DNA of 64,000 nt from Pandoraea sp. GTDB taxonomy: Bacteria > Pseudomonadota > Gammaproteobacteria > Burkholderiales > Burkholderiaceae. A program made the position numbers and the translations under genes. The stretch spans positions 22,103 to 86,102 of the forward strand of contig JARLJF010000020.1 of NCBI GenBank assembly GCA_031291335.1, given 5' to 3'. This document shows, one piece after another, positions 51,970 to 61,451 of this stretch (position 1 is the stretch's first letter; each line of letters starts with the position of its first letter). Under the pieces are notes generated by a model, which had not been told where the DNA came from, did not search any database, and saw only the letters and a program-made list of their open reading frames with translations.

Positions 51970-52737
51970 TTAAGCCATCTCCAGCAGCGCGCTCACCATC
52001 AGGTGCCCGCCCAGCAGGATCAGCGTAAGGAAGGCAAGACGTCGCGTCGTCACACCGGAGAGCGGCGGCGGATGACGGCGCGCGAGCAACGTGGCGAACG
52101 TGACGACAGGCAGCGCCACAGCCGCCTGCCACCACATGGATGCCGGCAACTGACCGGCGAAGGCACTGTAGACGGTTCGGATCGATGCCGTGACCGCGAA
52201 CAGCAGGATCAACGCGCAGCGAATCTGCACCAGCGTGAGCGGTTGCCGATAGAAGTAGAAGATCAGCGGCGGTCCGGAGATGCCGAACATGCCGCTGAGC
52301 AACCCGCCGAAAATCCCACTGAAGAAGAAGCCCGTGTCGCCCGAGCGTTCGGCCTTCGGCGCGGGACGCAACGCAGATCCGATACCGCCATAGAGCACGA
52401 CCGCGCCCAGTAGCAGATGCAGCAAGTTCGACGCCGCGCCGTTCAGATAATCGAAGAGCAGCACGCCGATGACGACCGAGGGCAGGATGCCGAGCGTTGC
52501 GGCGCGCACGGCGCGCCAATCGATGTGATGCAGCGTACCAGGCAACGCCAGCGCACTGTTCATGAGGGTGACAAGGCTGACGAGAATGGCCACGCTTGCC
52601 ACGGGCGCCAGCCCGAAACCGCTGGCGCCGCCCAGCACGATCATGCCCAGCCCGAAGCCCGTGACCGTCTGGAAGTAGGTGGCGAAGCCCAGCAACAACA
52701 TCAATGGCAGGTAGGCCTGAATCGCGTGAAGCGTCAT
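51970..52737 (-). CDS. TSUP/TauE-SafE family permease (putative sulfite/organosulfur exporter)
   Basis: FATYFQTVTGFGLGMIVLGGASGFGL; GIFGGLLSGMFGISGPPLIFYFYRQPLTLVQIR. Confidence 0.82.
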   Translation of the reverse strand: MTLHAIQAYLPLMLLLGFATYFQTVTGFGLGMIVLGGASGFGLAPVASVAILVSLVTLMNSALALPGTLHHIDWRAVRAATLGILPSVVIGVLLFDYLNGAASNLLHLLLGAVVLYGGIGSALRPAPKAERSGDTGFFFSGIFGGLLSGMFGISGPPLIFYFYRQPLTLVQIRCALILLFAVTASIRTVYSAFAGQLPASMWWQAAVALPVVTFATLLARRHPPPLSGVTTRRLAFLTLILLGGHLMVSALLEMA

Positions 52738-53774
52738 GGCCGGATGGCGAGCGGCGAGGTTCCGGTGAGCTTGGCACGGGCGGCCTGTGCCTGCACGCAG
52801 GTCACGCCGATCACGTAATAGATGTCGTCGGCGCTGCAACCGCGCGACAGATCGTTGGCCGGACGGTTCAGCCCTTGCAACAGCGGGCCGATGGCCTTCG
52901 CGCCGCCGATGCGTTCGGCCAGCTTGTAGCCGATGTTGCCGGCGTCGAGACTCGGGAAGATGAGCGTGTTGGCATGCCCTTCGACCTGCGAGTGCACGAC
53001 CTTGCGCTGAGAGATTTCGGAGACGATGGCCGCGTCGAGCTGGACGTCGCCGTCGATGGCCAACTGCGGCCGCGCTTCCTTCACGAGGCGGGTCGCTTCC
53101 ACGACTTTGTCCACGGCCGCATGTTTCGCGCTGCCGCTCGTCGAAAACGACAGCATCGCGACCCGTGGCGGCTCCATGAGCAGCGCGCTTGCACTGTCGG
53201 CCGCGGCGAGTGCGATCTGCGCGAGCTGGGCGGCGTCGGGGTCGACGACGAGGGCGCAGTCGGAAAAGATCAGGCCGCCCTTCATCGTATGGAACGGCTC
53301 GCAGAGCATCATCAGAAAGAAGCTCGATACGAGTTGAAACGACGGCTGCACGCCGATGATCTGTATCGCCATGCGCACCACGTCGGCGGTCGTGTTCACG
53401 GCGCCCGCGACAGAACCATCGGCATGACCGAGCCGCACCATCATGTTCGCGAAGCCCAGCGGCGAGCGCATTTCCTCGGCGGCTTGGGCGCGCGTCATTC
53501 CCTTTTTCGCCCGCATGCCGTGCCAGGTTTCGGCGAAGGCGTCCGCCATGTCCGATGTCGCCGGATCGATCAGCTCCATGCCGGCCAGATCGATGCGTGC
53601 CGCGTCGGCCGCGCGTTGTGTCTTGCCGATGTCGCCGACGAGCACGATGCGCGCGATACCCTCGCGCGTTGCACGCGCGGCGGCGGTGAGCATCCGGTCG
53701 TCTTCCGATTCGCACAGCACGATGCGCATCGGAGCGCGCCGCGCGGTATCGATGATGCGATTGATGGCTTTCAT
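52734..53774 (-). CDS. pta: Phosphate acetyltransferase (downstream of xsc)
   Basis: RIVLVGDIGK; GAVNTTADVVRMAIQIIGVQPSFQLVSSFFLMML; overlaps TSUP gene by 4 nt. Confidence 0.88.
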   Translation of the reverse strand: MKAINRIIDTARRAPMRIVLCESEDDRMLTAAARATREGIARIVLVGDIGKTQRAADAARIDLAGMELIDPATSDMADAFAETWHGMRAKKGMTRAQAAEEMRSPLGFANMMVRLGHADGSVAGAVNTTADVVRMAIQIIGVQPSFQLVSSFFLMMLCEPFHTMKGGLIFSDCALVVDPDAAQLAQIALAAADSASALLMEPPRVAMLSFSTSGSAKHAAVDKVVEATRLVKEARPQLAIDGDVQLDAAIVSEISQRKVVHSQVEGHANTLIFPSLDAGNIGYKLAERIGGAKAIGPLLQGLNRPANDLSRGCSADDIYYVIGVTCVQAQAARAKLTGTSPLAIRP

Positions 53775-53784
53775 GATGTCGAAA

Positions 53785-53826
53785 AAATAAAAAAGCGCCC
53801 CCGGCACCCACAGAGCCGGGAGCGCT
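53785..53826 (-). terminator. Intrinsic terminator between xsc and pta
   Basis: Minus strand CAGCGCTCCCGGC tctgtgggt GCCGGGGGCGC TTTTTTATTTTTT. Confidence 0.8.
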
Positions 53827-53850
53827 GTAACACGAATTACCTCAACCGCG

Positions 53851-55683
53851 TCAGACGTAGTCCTTGTACTTGTCGAGCATGCGCACCGGCTTCGCCAGCG
53901 CGTCGCGGCGGAACGGGTCGCCCAGCTCGCGGGTGCACATGATTTCGATGATCGTCGTCTTGCCGTGATTCATCTGCATGTCGATGGCCTTCTTGAGCGC
54001 CGGGCCGACATCTTCCAGGCGATCGACCACGATGCCCTCGGCACCCATGGCGCGGGCGATGTTCGCGAAGCTCGGGCTATCGAGTTCACCGGCCACGAAG
54101 CGGCGGTTGTAGAAGTCCACCTGGTTCTTCTTCTCGGCGCCCCATTGACGGTTGTGGAAGACCACGGCCGTGACCGGAATGTTGTGACGCACGCAGGTGA
54201 GCGTTTCCATCAGGCTCATGCCCCAGGCGCCATCGCCGGCGTACGAAACGGCCGGACGGTGCGGTGCCGCAACCTTTGCGCCGATGATCGTCGGGAACGC
54301 ATAGCCGCAGTTGCCCCAGCTCATGGCCGCGAAGAAGCTGCGCGGCTTGTTGAAGCGAAGGTAGCTATTGGCCACCGAGTTGATGTTGCCGATGTCGGTC
54401 GAGACCATGACATCTTCCGGCATGGCCTTTTCCAGCTCACGCAATACCTGACGCGGATGCAGATACTCGCCACCGTTGAAGGTGCGCTCCTGCTTCTGCT
54501 CTTCGATCATGTCGAGGCTGTACGGATCGCGCTCGTGGGTCCAGTCGTCGAGTTCCTTTTCCCATGCGGCCTTCTCGGTGGCGATCTGGTCGGCGCGTGC
54601 GGCGCGCGTGGCGTCGCAGACGAGCTTGCGTTCGGCCAGACGCTGCGACAGCGCCACGGCCGCCGCCTTCGCATCGCCGCAAATACCGACGGATATCTTC
54701 TTCACGAGACCGAGCATCTTGTGATCGGCGTCGATCTGAATGATCTTCGCGTTCTTCGGCCAGTAGTCCAGGCCGTGCTGCGGCAGCGTGCCGAACGGTC
54801 CGAGACGCGAGCCGAGGGCCACGACCACGTCGGCCTGTGCGAGCAGCTTCATGGCGGCCTTCGAGCCTTGGTAGCCGAGCGGGCCGCACCACAGCGGATG
54901 GTTGGCCGGGAACGAGTCGTTGTGCAGATAGCTGTTCACGACCGGCGCACCCAGACGTTCGGCGAGGGCCTTGCACTCTTCGATGGCATCGGCCATGACG
55001 ACGCCGCCGCCCGAGATGATGACCGGGAACTTGGCTTGGGCGAGCAGTTCAGCCGCTTCGTTGAGGCGTTCGTCGCCCCCTGCGCCACGGTCGAGACGCT
55101 GCGGACGCGGAATCTCGGTCTTGATCTGGCCGTAGAAGTAATCGCGCGGAATATTGAGTTGCGTCGGGCCCATTTCGGCCATGGCACGATCGAAGCAACG
55201 CCCCGTGAATTCGGCCATGCGGGCCGGGTGCGTCACATGCCCCTGATACTTCGTGAACTCCTGGAACATCGGCAATTGCTTCGCTTCCTGGAAGCCGCCG
55301 AGGCCGATCCCCATCGTGCCGGCTTCCGGCGTAACGATCACGACCGGGCTGTGAGCCCAGTAAGCGGCGGCAATCGCCGTCACGCAGTTACTGATGCCGG
55401 GGCCGTTCTGACCGATCACGACACCGTGGCGACCCGACACGCGAGCGTAGCCGTCGGCCATGTGACCTGCGCCTTGTTCATGCACGACGGGAATCAGACG
55501 AATGCCGGCCGGCGCGAAGATGTCCATTGCGTCCATGAAGGCCGAGCCCATGATGCCGAACATCTCGCTCACGCCGTTGGCGACCATCGTTTCGACGAAG
55601 GCTTCGGACGGCGTCATGGCTTGCGGGCCACCGTCGGCGGCAGTCAGTTGCTGGGTGGCCGTAGCCGGGTCTTTGGCATTCAT
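53851..55683 (-). CDS. xsc: Sulfoacetaldehyde acetyltransferase
   Basis: TPSEAFVETMVANGVSEMFGIMGSAFMDAMDIFAPAGIRLIPVVHEQGAGHMADGYARVSGRHGVVIGQNGPGISN; NRQWGAEKKNQVDFYNRRFVAGEL. Confidence 0.95.
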   Translation of the reverse strand: MNAKDPATATQQLTAADGGPQAMTPSEAFVETMVANGVSEMFGIMGSAFMDAMDIFAPAGIRLIPVVHEQGAGHMADGYARVSGRHGVVIGQNGPGISNCVTAIAAAYWAHSPVVIVTPEAGTMGIGLGGFQEAKQLPMFQEFTKYQGHVTHPARMAEFTGRCFDRAMAEMGPTQLNIPRDYFYGQIKTEIPRPQRLDRGAGGDERLNEAAELLAQAKFPVIISGGGVVMADAIEECKALAERLGAPVVNSYLHNDSFPANHPLWCGPLGYQGSKAAMKLLAQADVVVALGSRLGPFGTLPQHGLDYWPKNAKIIQIDADHKMLGLVKKISVGICGDAKAAAVALSQRLAERKLVCDATRAARADQIATEKAAWEKELDDWTHERDPYSLDMIEEQKQERTFNGGEYLHPRQVLRELEKAMPEDVMVSTDIGNINSVANSYLRFNKPRSFFAAMSWGNCGYAFPTIIGAKVAAPHRPAVSYAGDGAWGMSLMETLTCVRHNIPVTAVVFHNRQWGAEKKNQVDFYNRRFVAGELDSPSFANIARAMGAEGIVVDRLEDVGPALKKAIDMQMNHGKTTIIEIMCTRELGDPFRRDALAKPVRMLDKYKDYV

Positions 55684-55767
55684 GGGTGTCTCCAGTGAAG
55701 AATAAACGGAACAAATAATTCCGATTTCGTTGCGTTGGTGGAAATCTAGGCGATCCGTTCGCCTCGG

Positions 55768-55804
55768 TCAATTGGTATTTTTATTATTTGGTACGTTTTG
55801 TATT
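55768..55804. promoter_or_regulatory. AT-rich element upstream of xsc, shared with iclR-cobS intergenic region
   Basis: TCAATTGGTATTTTTATTATTTGGTACGTTTTGTATT. Confidence 0.6.
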
Positions 55805-55872
55805 GAAAAACGAATTTTTATCGAGGCGATGCCGGAGAACCACAAGTTGATGAATAGAGGTCAGCGCGAGGA

Positions 55873-56262
55873 TCAGAGCGCCGGGCGGTCTTTGCGGAAC
55901 GCGTTCTTCACTTCGATCTTGCCGTCGCGCAGGGTGAAGACATCGACCATGCGGGCTTCAACGCGAGTGCCGTCGGCCTTCGTGCCGCGAAACGTCGATT
56001 CGGACACGCCACGGTTCCCGGTGACGAAGTGCACGCCCTCGGTCCACGACGCATCGGGGAAGTTCTCCCATGCGGATTGAAACGCGGCGCGCACGGCGTT
56101 ACGTCCTTCGAAGGTGCGGCCCAACATGTCGGGGCCGGCCACCGCGTGAAACACGCAGGTGTCGGTCATGCACGCCATGAGGGCGTCGATGTCGTGGCGA
56201 TTCCAGGCGTCGTTGAAGGTCGCGAGCAACTGGATGTCGGCGGATTCGTTCTGAGTCGTCAT
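55873..56262 (-). CDS. tauX: SnoaL-like/NTF2-fold protein, candidate taurine dehydrogenase small subunit
   Basis: MTTQNESADIQLLATFNDAWNRHDIDALMACMTDTCVFHAVAGPDMLGRTFEGRNAVRAAFQ; adjacent to FAD oxidoreductase and xsc. Confidence 0.6.
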   Translation of the reverse strand: MTTQNESADIQLLATFNDAWNRHDIDALMACMTDTCVFHAVAGPDMLGRTFEGRNAVRAAFQSAWENFPDASWTEGVHFVTGNRGVSESTFRGTKADGTRVEARMVDVFTLRDGKIEVKNAFRKDRPAL

Positions 56263-56296
56263 GACAGATTCCAAAAAAATGCGGAGTGGAGACGGA

Positions 56297-57730
56297 TCAA
56301 CGCGCTTCGTCTTGCGCGTGATACCGCTGATAGAGGAAGCGCTGGCCGATGCGGCGGAATGGCGCGAAGCCCTGCCACTGCACGGTGCCGAACACGTTCG
56401 GGTATTGCAGTGCCGAGTCGTAAATGGGCAGATCCCACGATGGGTCGCGTTGTCCGGCAATGCGCTGGGCGAGGCGGCGCCCGGCGTGTGCGGAGAACGA
56501 CACGCCATTGCCGCCGTAACCCACAGCGTAGAAGAGGTTTTGTCGCGGATCGGGTTGCGTGACGCGCGGCATCATGTCGTGACTCACGTCGACCCAGCCC
56601 CACCACGAGTAATCGATGCGAATGCCCTTGAGCGCCGGAAATTTGCGATGCAGGCCTTCGACGAGCACCGCCATATGTTTCGGATTCTGCGCATCGGCGC
56701 CGGTGATGGAGCTGCGACTGCCGATCTGCAGACGGCTATCCGGCAGCAGGCGGTAGTAGTAGCGCAGCGTGCGCGTATCGGTGATGACCTCGTGGGTGCG
56801 GAAATTCGTCGCCGCGATTTCGTCGGGCGTGAGCACACGCGTGACGAGTGAGTTCGACAGAATCGGCATGATCTTGGCGCGCAGCGCCTTGGTCACGTCG
56901 TTGCGCGTGTAGCCGCCGGTGGCGAAGGCGACTGCCTTGGCGCGCACCATCCCGCGCGGCGTGCGCACGTGATGCACGCCGTTGATCGTCTCGACACTCA
57001 GCACCGGCGTGGACGGATGCACGCGAGCGCCGAGCGCGCGCGCCATGCGCAGATAGCCGAAGGCGAGCTTGAGCGGATGCACCCCGATGCCATCGGGCTC
57101 ATGCATGGCGCCGCAGCTCTCCTGATCGTCGACGTACTGCTCGCTGACCTCGGCGCGCGAGAGGATATGCGTGTCGTAACCGAACACGTCGCGCATGACC
57201 TTGGCTTCGTTGCGCAGGAACGCCATCTTGCGATCGCGGTGCGCGATGTAGAGATGGCCGCCCGGTTGCGGATCGCACTCGGGCACTTCGGCGATGAGGG
57301 ACTTGAAGGTGTTGAAGCCTTCGCGGATTTCAGCGTCCAGCCGCAGGGCGGTTTCCTTGCCCCAGCGTGCGATCCATTGCGAGCGATAGAGCCGCCCGCT
57401 CGCGTTCTGTCCCTGACCGCCGTTGCGACTGGTGCAGCCCCAGCAAGTGCGGTTGGCTTCGAGCACCATGGCGCGAATGCCATGCTCGCGAGCGAGGAAG
57501 AGGGCGGTGGAAAGCCCCGTGAAACCAGCACCGACGATCACCACATCGACATCGGCGTCGCCGGGCAGCGGGCCATCGTCTTCGGGAGGCTCGCCGGCGG
57601 TGGCGACCCAATAGGTTGGTGCGTAATCCATGCCAAGACCGGGACCGGTCGAGACCAACGGATCGTAAAGCGGATCGTATGGCGCAGCTTCGGAGCGACG
57701 ATCCAGCGCGAAGGATTCAATCGTACCCAC
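56297..57730 (-). CDS. tauY: FAD-dependent DAO-family oxidoreductase, candidate taurine dehydrogenase large subunit
   Basis: DVDVVIVGAGFTGLSTALFLAREHGIRAMVLEANRTCWGCTSRNGGQ; GTG start at 57730. Confidence 0.62.
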   Translation of the reverse strand: MGTIESFALDRRSEAAPYDPLYDPLVSTGPGLGMDYAPTYWVATAGEPPEDDGPLPGDADVDVVIVGAGFTGLSTALFLAREHGIRAMVLEANRTCWGCTSRNGGQGQNASGRLYRSQWIARWGKETALRLDAEIREGFNTFKSLIAEVPECDPQPGGHLYIAHRDRKMAFLRNEAKVMRDVFGYDTHILSRAEVSEQYVDDQESCGAMHEPDGIGVHPLKLAFGYLRMARALGARVHPSTPVLSVETINGVHHVRTPRGMVRAKAVAFATGGYTRNDVTKALRAKIMPILSNSLVTRVLTPDEIAATNFRTHEVITDTRTLRYYYRLLPDSRLQIGSRSSITGADAQNPKHMAVLVEGLHRKFPALKGIRIDYSWWGWVDVSHDMMPRVTQPDPRQNLFYAVGYGGNGVSFSAHAGRRLAQRIAGQRDPSWDLPIYDSALQYPNVFGTVQWQGFAPFRRIGQRFLYQRYHAQDEAR

Positions 57731-57805
57731 GTTAGGCTCCTGACGGAAATGAGCCAATACTGCCAAGAACATTTTCCCGGGATTAGTACCACCGCCGCTT
57801 TGTGA

Positions 57806-57871
57806 TGGTGCCAGCGAAAAGCGGCACCGCCGCTGCGTTTTCGCGCCACGAGACGGGCATCGCTGGCACCA
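57806..57871. promoter_or_regulatory. 12-bp perfect inverted repeat upstream of tauY-like gene
   Basis: TGGTGCCAGCGA (57806-57817) / TCGCTGGCACCA (57860-57871); extra GGCACC at 57823-57828. Confidence 0.55.
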
Positions 57872-58030
57872 CACTTTTCTGTCATGTGGCTCTAAACGGC
57901 GCGAATTTTGGCTGTGGATACTGGGCCAGACAACGGGCCTTGGGTCGTCATCCGACGACGGGGTCCAAGCGTGTGCCGCCATGGCTGGCGCACGTACGCC
58001 GAACAACGCCTCGCGTACCGGAGACAGAAC

Positions 58031-58231
58031 ATGCTCAGATTGCTGATTGGCCTTGGATTGCCGTATCTCGGCGTAGTGGGATTGCTGCCTTGGGCGGCAT
58101 CCGTCGAGCGATATGTGCTCGGCGTGCCGTTCATCTACGGCTGGATCTTCCTGTGGTTTGTGCTCACGTCCGTCTGCCTGTGGCTGTGCTGGACGCTATT
58201 CGACCGTCACACCGCAGAAGAACCCGCGTGA
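58031..58231 (+). CDS. DUF3311-like small membrane protein
   Basis: MLRLLIGLGLPYLGVVGLLPWAASVERYVLGVPFIYGWIFLWFVLTSVCLWLCWTLFDR; two TM helices; precedes SSS transporter. Confidence 0.78.
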   Translation: MLRLLIGLGLPYLGVVGLLPWAASVERYVLGVPFIYGWIFLWFVLTSVCLWLCWTLFDRHTAEEPA

Positions 58232-58339
58232 CGCTCACGGGCTTAGTCCCTGCGCGTTGCTGACGGCCTGTGTGTTTCGCCGTCATGTCCAGCGAGCGCG
58301 ATACCGCGCTTCAGTACCGAATTTCCGGAGATTGCGTCG

Positions 58340-59776
58340 ATGGCAACCCTCATTTTTGCCGGCTTCATTCTGTTGTCGGTCTATCTCGCCTTGCGAGCGC
58401 GCGGTGGCCGCGGCCCGCAGAGCATGCACGATTTCTTCGTCGCCTCGCGGCAGTTCGGTGCGTGGCTCGTGTTTTTTCTCGCGGCCGGTGAGATCTACAG
58501 TATCGGCACGATGGTCGGCTTTCCCGGCGGCATTTATGCCAAGGGGCCGACGTATGGCGTGTGGTTCCTCGGCTATATTCTGCTGGCGTATCCGGTCGGC
58601 TATTTCCTCGGCCCGAAAATCTGGGATGCGGGCAAACGCTACAACGCCATCACGCTGCCCGATCTGTTCAAGGGGCACTTCAATAACCGCTTCCTCGAAC
58701 TGGTGGTCGCAGTGACGGCGATCATCTTCCTGCTGCCCTGGGGGCAGTTGCAGTTCACCGGACTGGTCGCAGCGCTCAAGGGGCTTGGGTGGAATTTCCA
58801 GCCGTTGTGGCTCATCTCGTTTTCTGCGGCGCTGGCGTTCGTCTACATCGCGATCGCCGGGGTGCGCGCGTCGGCTTACATCGCAGTGCTCAAGGACGTG
58901 CTGATGGTCGCCGCGATCGTCGTCACGGGCGTGGCCGTGGCATGGGAAGCGGGCGTGACGCCGGTGTTTCAGGCGGCGAGCCAGCACGTGAGCAACGCGA
59001 TGAGTACACCGCAGCTCACCTTCGCGATGACGACCATCGTGTTCCAGTCGCTGGGCATGTACGTGATGCCATTCGGTGTGCAGAATTTCTTCACGGCGAA
59101 GAGCGCGGCCACGATCCGTCGCACGCAAGTCGCCATGCCGCTGTATATGCTGATGTATCCGTTCCTCGTGCTGGCGTCGTACTACGCAATCAGCCAGAAC
59201 ATCACGTTAAGCTCCCCGAACGAAGCGTTCTTCGCGGCCGTGACGCAGTTGTTGCCCTCGTGGCTGGTCGGTCTGGTGGCGGCTGGGGCGGCGTTGTCCG
59301 GTCTGCTGGTGCTCGCGGGGATCTGCCTCGCGCTCGGCCCGATCGTCACGCGCAACATTCTGTCGGGGATGCCGGAGCATCGTCAGAAGGCCAGCTCGAA
59401 GGTCGTGATCGTGCTGTATCTGCTGGGCTCCATCGTGTTGACGCTGCTCACGCCGAACCTCATGCTTACGCTGATCAACATGGCGTATTACGGCGTGACG
59501 CAATTCCTGCCGGGCGTGATTGCCGTGGTCTTCCGTATGCGAGTGCGGGCCTCGGCGGTGGCCGCCGGCGTGCTCGCCGGACAAGGGCTTGCGCTCGTAC
59601 TTTATTTCAAGAATCCCGACCTCGGCGGCGTGAACCTCGGGCTCATCTGCCTGGTCGTCAACGTTGTGGTCATGTCGGTGCTCAACCTGCTGCTCGGCGG
59701 CAATCGCGCACATTCGATGGACTCGATGGACTCGATGGACACGGGCGTGGGCACGCTTTCCCCCTATAAAAAGTAG
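58340..59776 (+). CDS. Sodium:solute symporter (SSS family)
   Basis: MHDFFVASRQFGAWLVFFLAAGEIYSIGTMVGFPGGIYAKGPTYGVWFLGYILLAYPVGYFLGPKIW. Confidence 0.9.
   Translation: MATLIFAGFILLSVYLALRARGGRGPQSMHDFFVASRQFGAWLVFFLAAGEIYSIGTMVGFPGGIYAKGPTYGVWFLGYILLAYPVGYFLGPKIWDAGKRYNAITLPDLFKGHFNNRFLELVVAVTAIIFLLPWGQLQFTGLVAALKGLGWNFQPLWLISFSAALAFVYIAIAGVRASAYIAVLKDVLMVAAIVVTGVAVAWEAGVTPVFQAASQHVSNAMSTPQLTFAMTTIVFQSLGMYVMPFGVQNFFTAKSAATIRRTQVAMPLYMLMYPFLVLASYYAISQNITLSSPNEAFFAAVTQLLPSWLVGLVAAGAALSGLLVLAGICLALGPIVTRNILSGMPEHRQKASSKVVIVLYLLGSIVLTLLTPNLMLTLINMAYYGVTQFLPGVIAVVFRMRVRASAVAAGVLAGQGLALVLYFKNPDLGGVNLGLICLVVNVVVMSVLNLLLGGNRAHSMDSMDSMDTGVGTLSPYKK
59714..59740 (+). repeat. 9-bp tandem repeat (TCGATGGAC)x3 encoding a Ser-Met-Asp triplet repeat
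   Basis: TCGATGGACTCGATGGACTCGATGGAC; protein tail HSMDSMDSMDTGVG. Confidence 0.95.
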
Positions 59777-59778
59777 AG

Positions 59779-61446
59779 ATGACAGACAGAGACAATACCG
59801 CGGCCAGCCGCGACGACATTCGCGTGTACGTCGCGCGCAAGATTCTCACGATGAACCCGGCACAGCCGGTGGCAACGCATGTGGCCGTATGCGACGGGCG
59901 AATCCTCGCTGTCAGCGGCCTGGAGGACATGCGTCGATGGACCAATGCGACACCCGACGAGACACTGCGCGACAAGGTGCTGATGCCCGGCCTGGTGGAG
60001 GGGCATTGCCACCTGATGGAGGGGGCGATGTGGGACGCCGTCTATGTCGGCTATTACGACCGGCGTGGTCCGGACGGGCATTTGTGGGAAGGCCTGAAGA
60101 CGCCGGTTGCGGTGTTGGATCGCTTGCGAGACGCGCAGCAACGCATGACCGACGATCACAGGCCGCTACTCGCCTGGGGTTACGATCCGATCTTCTTCGA
60201 GGGCACGCCACTCGTTGCGGGCGACATCGATACCGTGTCGATCACGCGCCCCATCGCCATTCTGCACGCCAGTGTGCATCTGATGAACGTGAACACGGCG
60301 ATGCTCGAACTGGCGGGCATTGACGGTGACACCGACATCGAAGGCATTGTCATGGGGGACGACGGGGAGCCGACCGGCGAGTTGCAGGAGTTCGCCGCGA
60401 TGTTCCCGGTATACAGGGTGATCGGCGAAGGTTTGTCGATTGCCGCGAGCGAAAGCCCTCGCGCGATCTGGAATTTCGGTCGCGTTGCACAACTTGCCGG
60501 GGTGACGACTGCTACCGATCTCGTCAACGATCTGACGGCCTCGGGTAACGCGAACCTTCTTGAGGCGACGCGCGACCCGAAGTATCCGATTCGCATCGTG
60601 CCCGCGTTCGCGCCGCAGCGCTGCCCCGAGGGTGGCCCGCAGCGGGTGCTGAATGCAAGAGAGGGCAATACCGACAAGCTGCATTACGGGCCGGTCAAAT
60701 TCATCGTCGATGGGTCGATTCAGGGCTTCACAGCCCGCGTGCGCTGGCCGGGGTATTACAACGGCAAGCCGAATGGCCTCTGGTTGATTCCGCCGTCGCA
60801 ACTGGTCGAGACGTTCATGCCGTTCCACACGGCAGGCCTGCAATTGCATATCCACACCAATGGTGACGAAGCCACGGAAGTCGTGCTCGATGCCATCGAA
60901 AAGTTGCTGGCACTCCATCCGCGTGCGGACCATCGGCACACGTTGCAGCATTGCCAGATGGCCGACGTTGCACAACTGACTCGCGCGCAACGGCTGGGCA
61001 TGGTGGTGAATTTCTTCGCCAACCACGTCTATTACTGGGGCGACGCGCACTATCAGCGCACGATGGGCCCCGATCGCGCCAACCGGATGGATGCCGCAGA
61101 GATCGCCCGTCAGATCGATTTGCCGTTCGCCCTGCATTCCGACGCGCCCATCACGCAGCTCAACCCGCTGTTCACCGCATGGTGCGCGGCCAAGCGAGAG
61201 ACGTCGTCGGGGCGCGTACTTGGCGAGTCGCTGCGCTTGCCGGTGGCGGACGCGTTGCGCGCCATCACGTTGGGCGCGGCGTTTTCGCTGGGCATGGATC
61301 ATCTGATCGGCAGTATCGAAGTCGGCAAGTACGCCGACTTCGCCGTGCTCGATGTCGATCCGTTCGAAGCGCCCGTGGACGACCTGCGCCAGATGCCGGT
61401 GTGGGGCACGGTGCTGGGCGGCGATATCTTCCGCGCGCCTGTGTGA
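59779..61446 (+). CDS. YtcJ-like metal-dependent amidohydrolase
   Basis: LMPGLVEGHCHLMEG; HIHTNGDEATEVVLDAIE; ALHSDAPITQLNPLF. Confidence 0.9.
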   Translation: MTDRDNTAASRDDIRVYVARKILTMNPAQPVATHVAVCDGRILAVSGLEDMRRWTNATPDETLRDKVLMPGLVEGHCHLMEGAMWDAVYVGYYDRRGPDGHLWEGLKTPVAVLDRLRDAQQRMTDDHRPLLAWGYDPIFFEGTPLVAGDIDTVSITRPIAILHASVHLMNVNTAMLELAGIDGDTDIEGIVMGDDGEPTGELQEFAAMFPVYRVIGEGLSIAASESPRAIWNFGRVAQLAGVTTATDLVNDLTASGNANLLEATRDPKYPIRIVPAFAPQRCPEGGPQRVLNAREGNTDKLHYGPVKFIVDGSIQGFTARVRWPGYYNGKPNGLWLIPPSQLVETFMPFHTAGLQLHIHTNGDEATEVVLDAIEKLLALHPRADHRHTLQHCQMADVAQLTRAQRLGMVVNFFANHVYYWGDAHYQRTMGPDRANRMDAAEIARQIDLPFALHSDAPITQLNPLFTAWCAAKRETSSGRVLGESLRLPVADALRAITLGAAFSLGMDHLIGSIEVGKYADFAVLDVDPFEAPVDDLRQMPVWGTVLGGDIFRAPV

Positions 61447-61451
61447 CGATC

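Noticed and set aside
51970-53811. Apparent 613-aa fusion ORF on the minus strand
   Set aside because: The N-terminal part is out-of-frame translation of pta; only the part from 52737 is the real TSUP permease.
53965-55698. 577-aa ORF antisense to xsc
   Set aside because: Shadow ORF over a strongly identified xsc gene.
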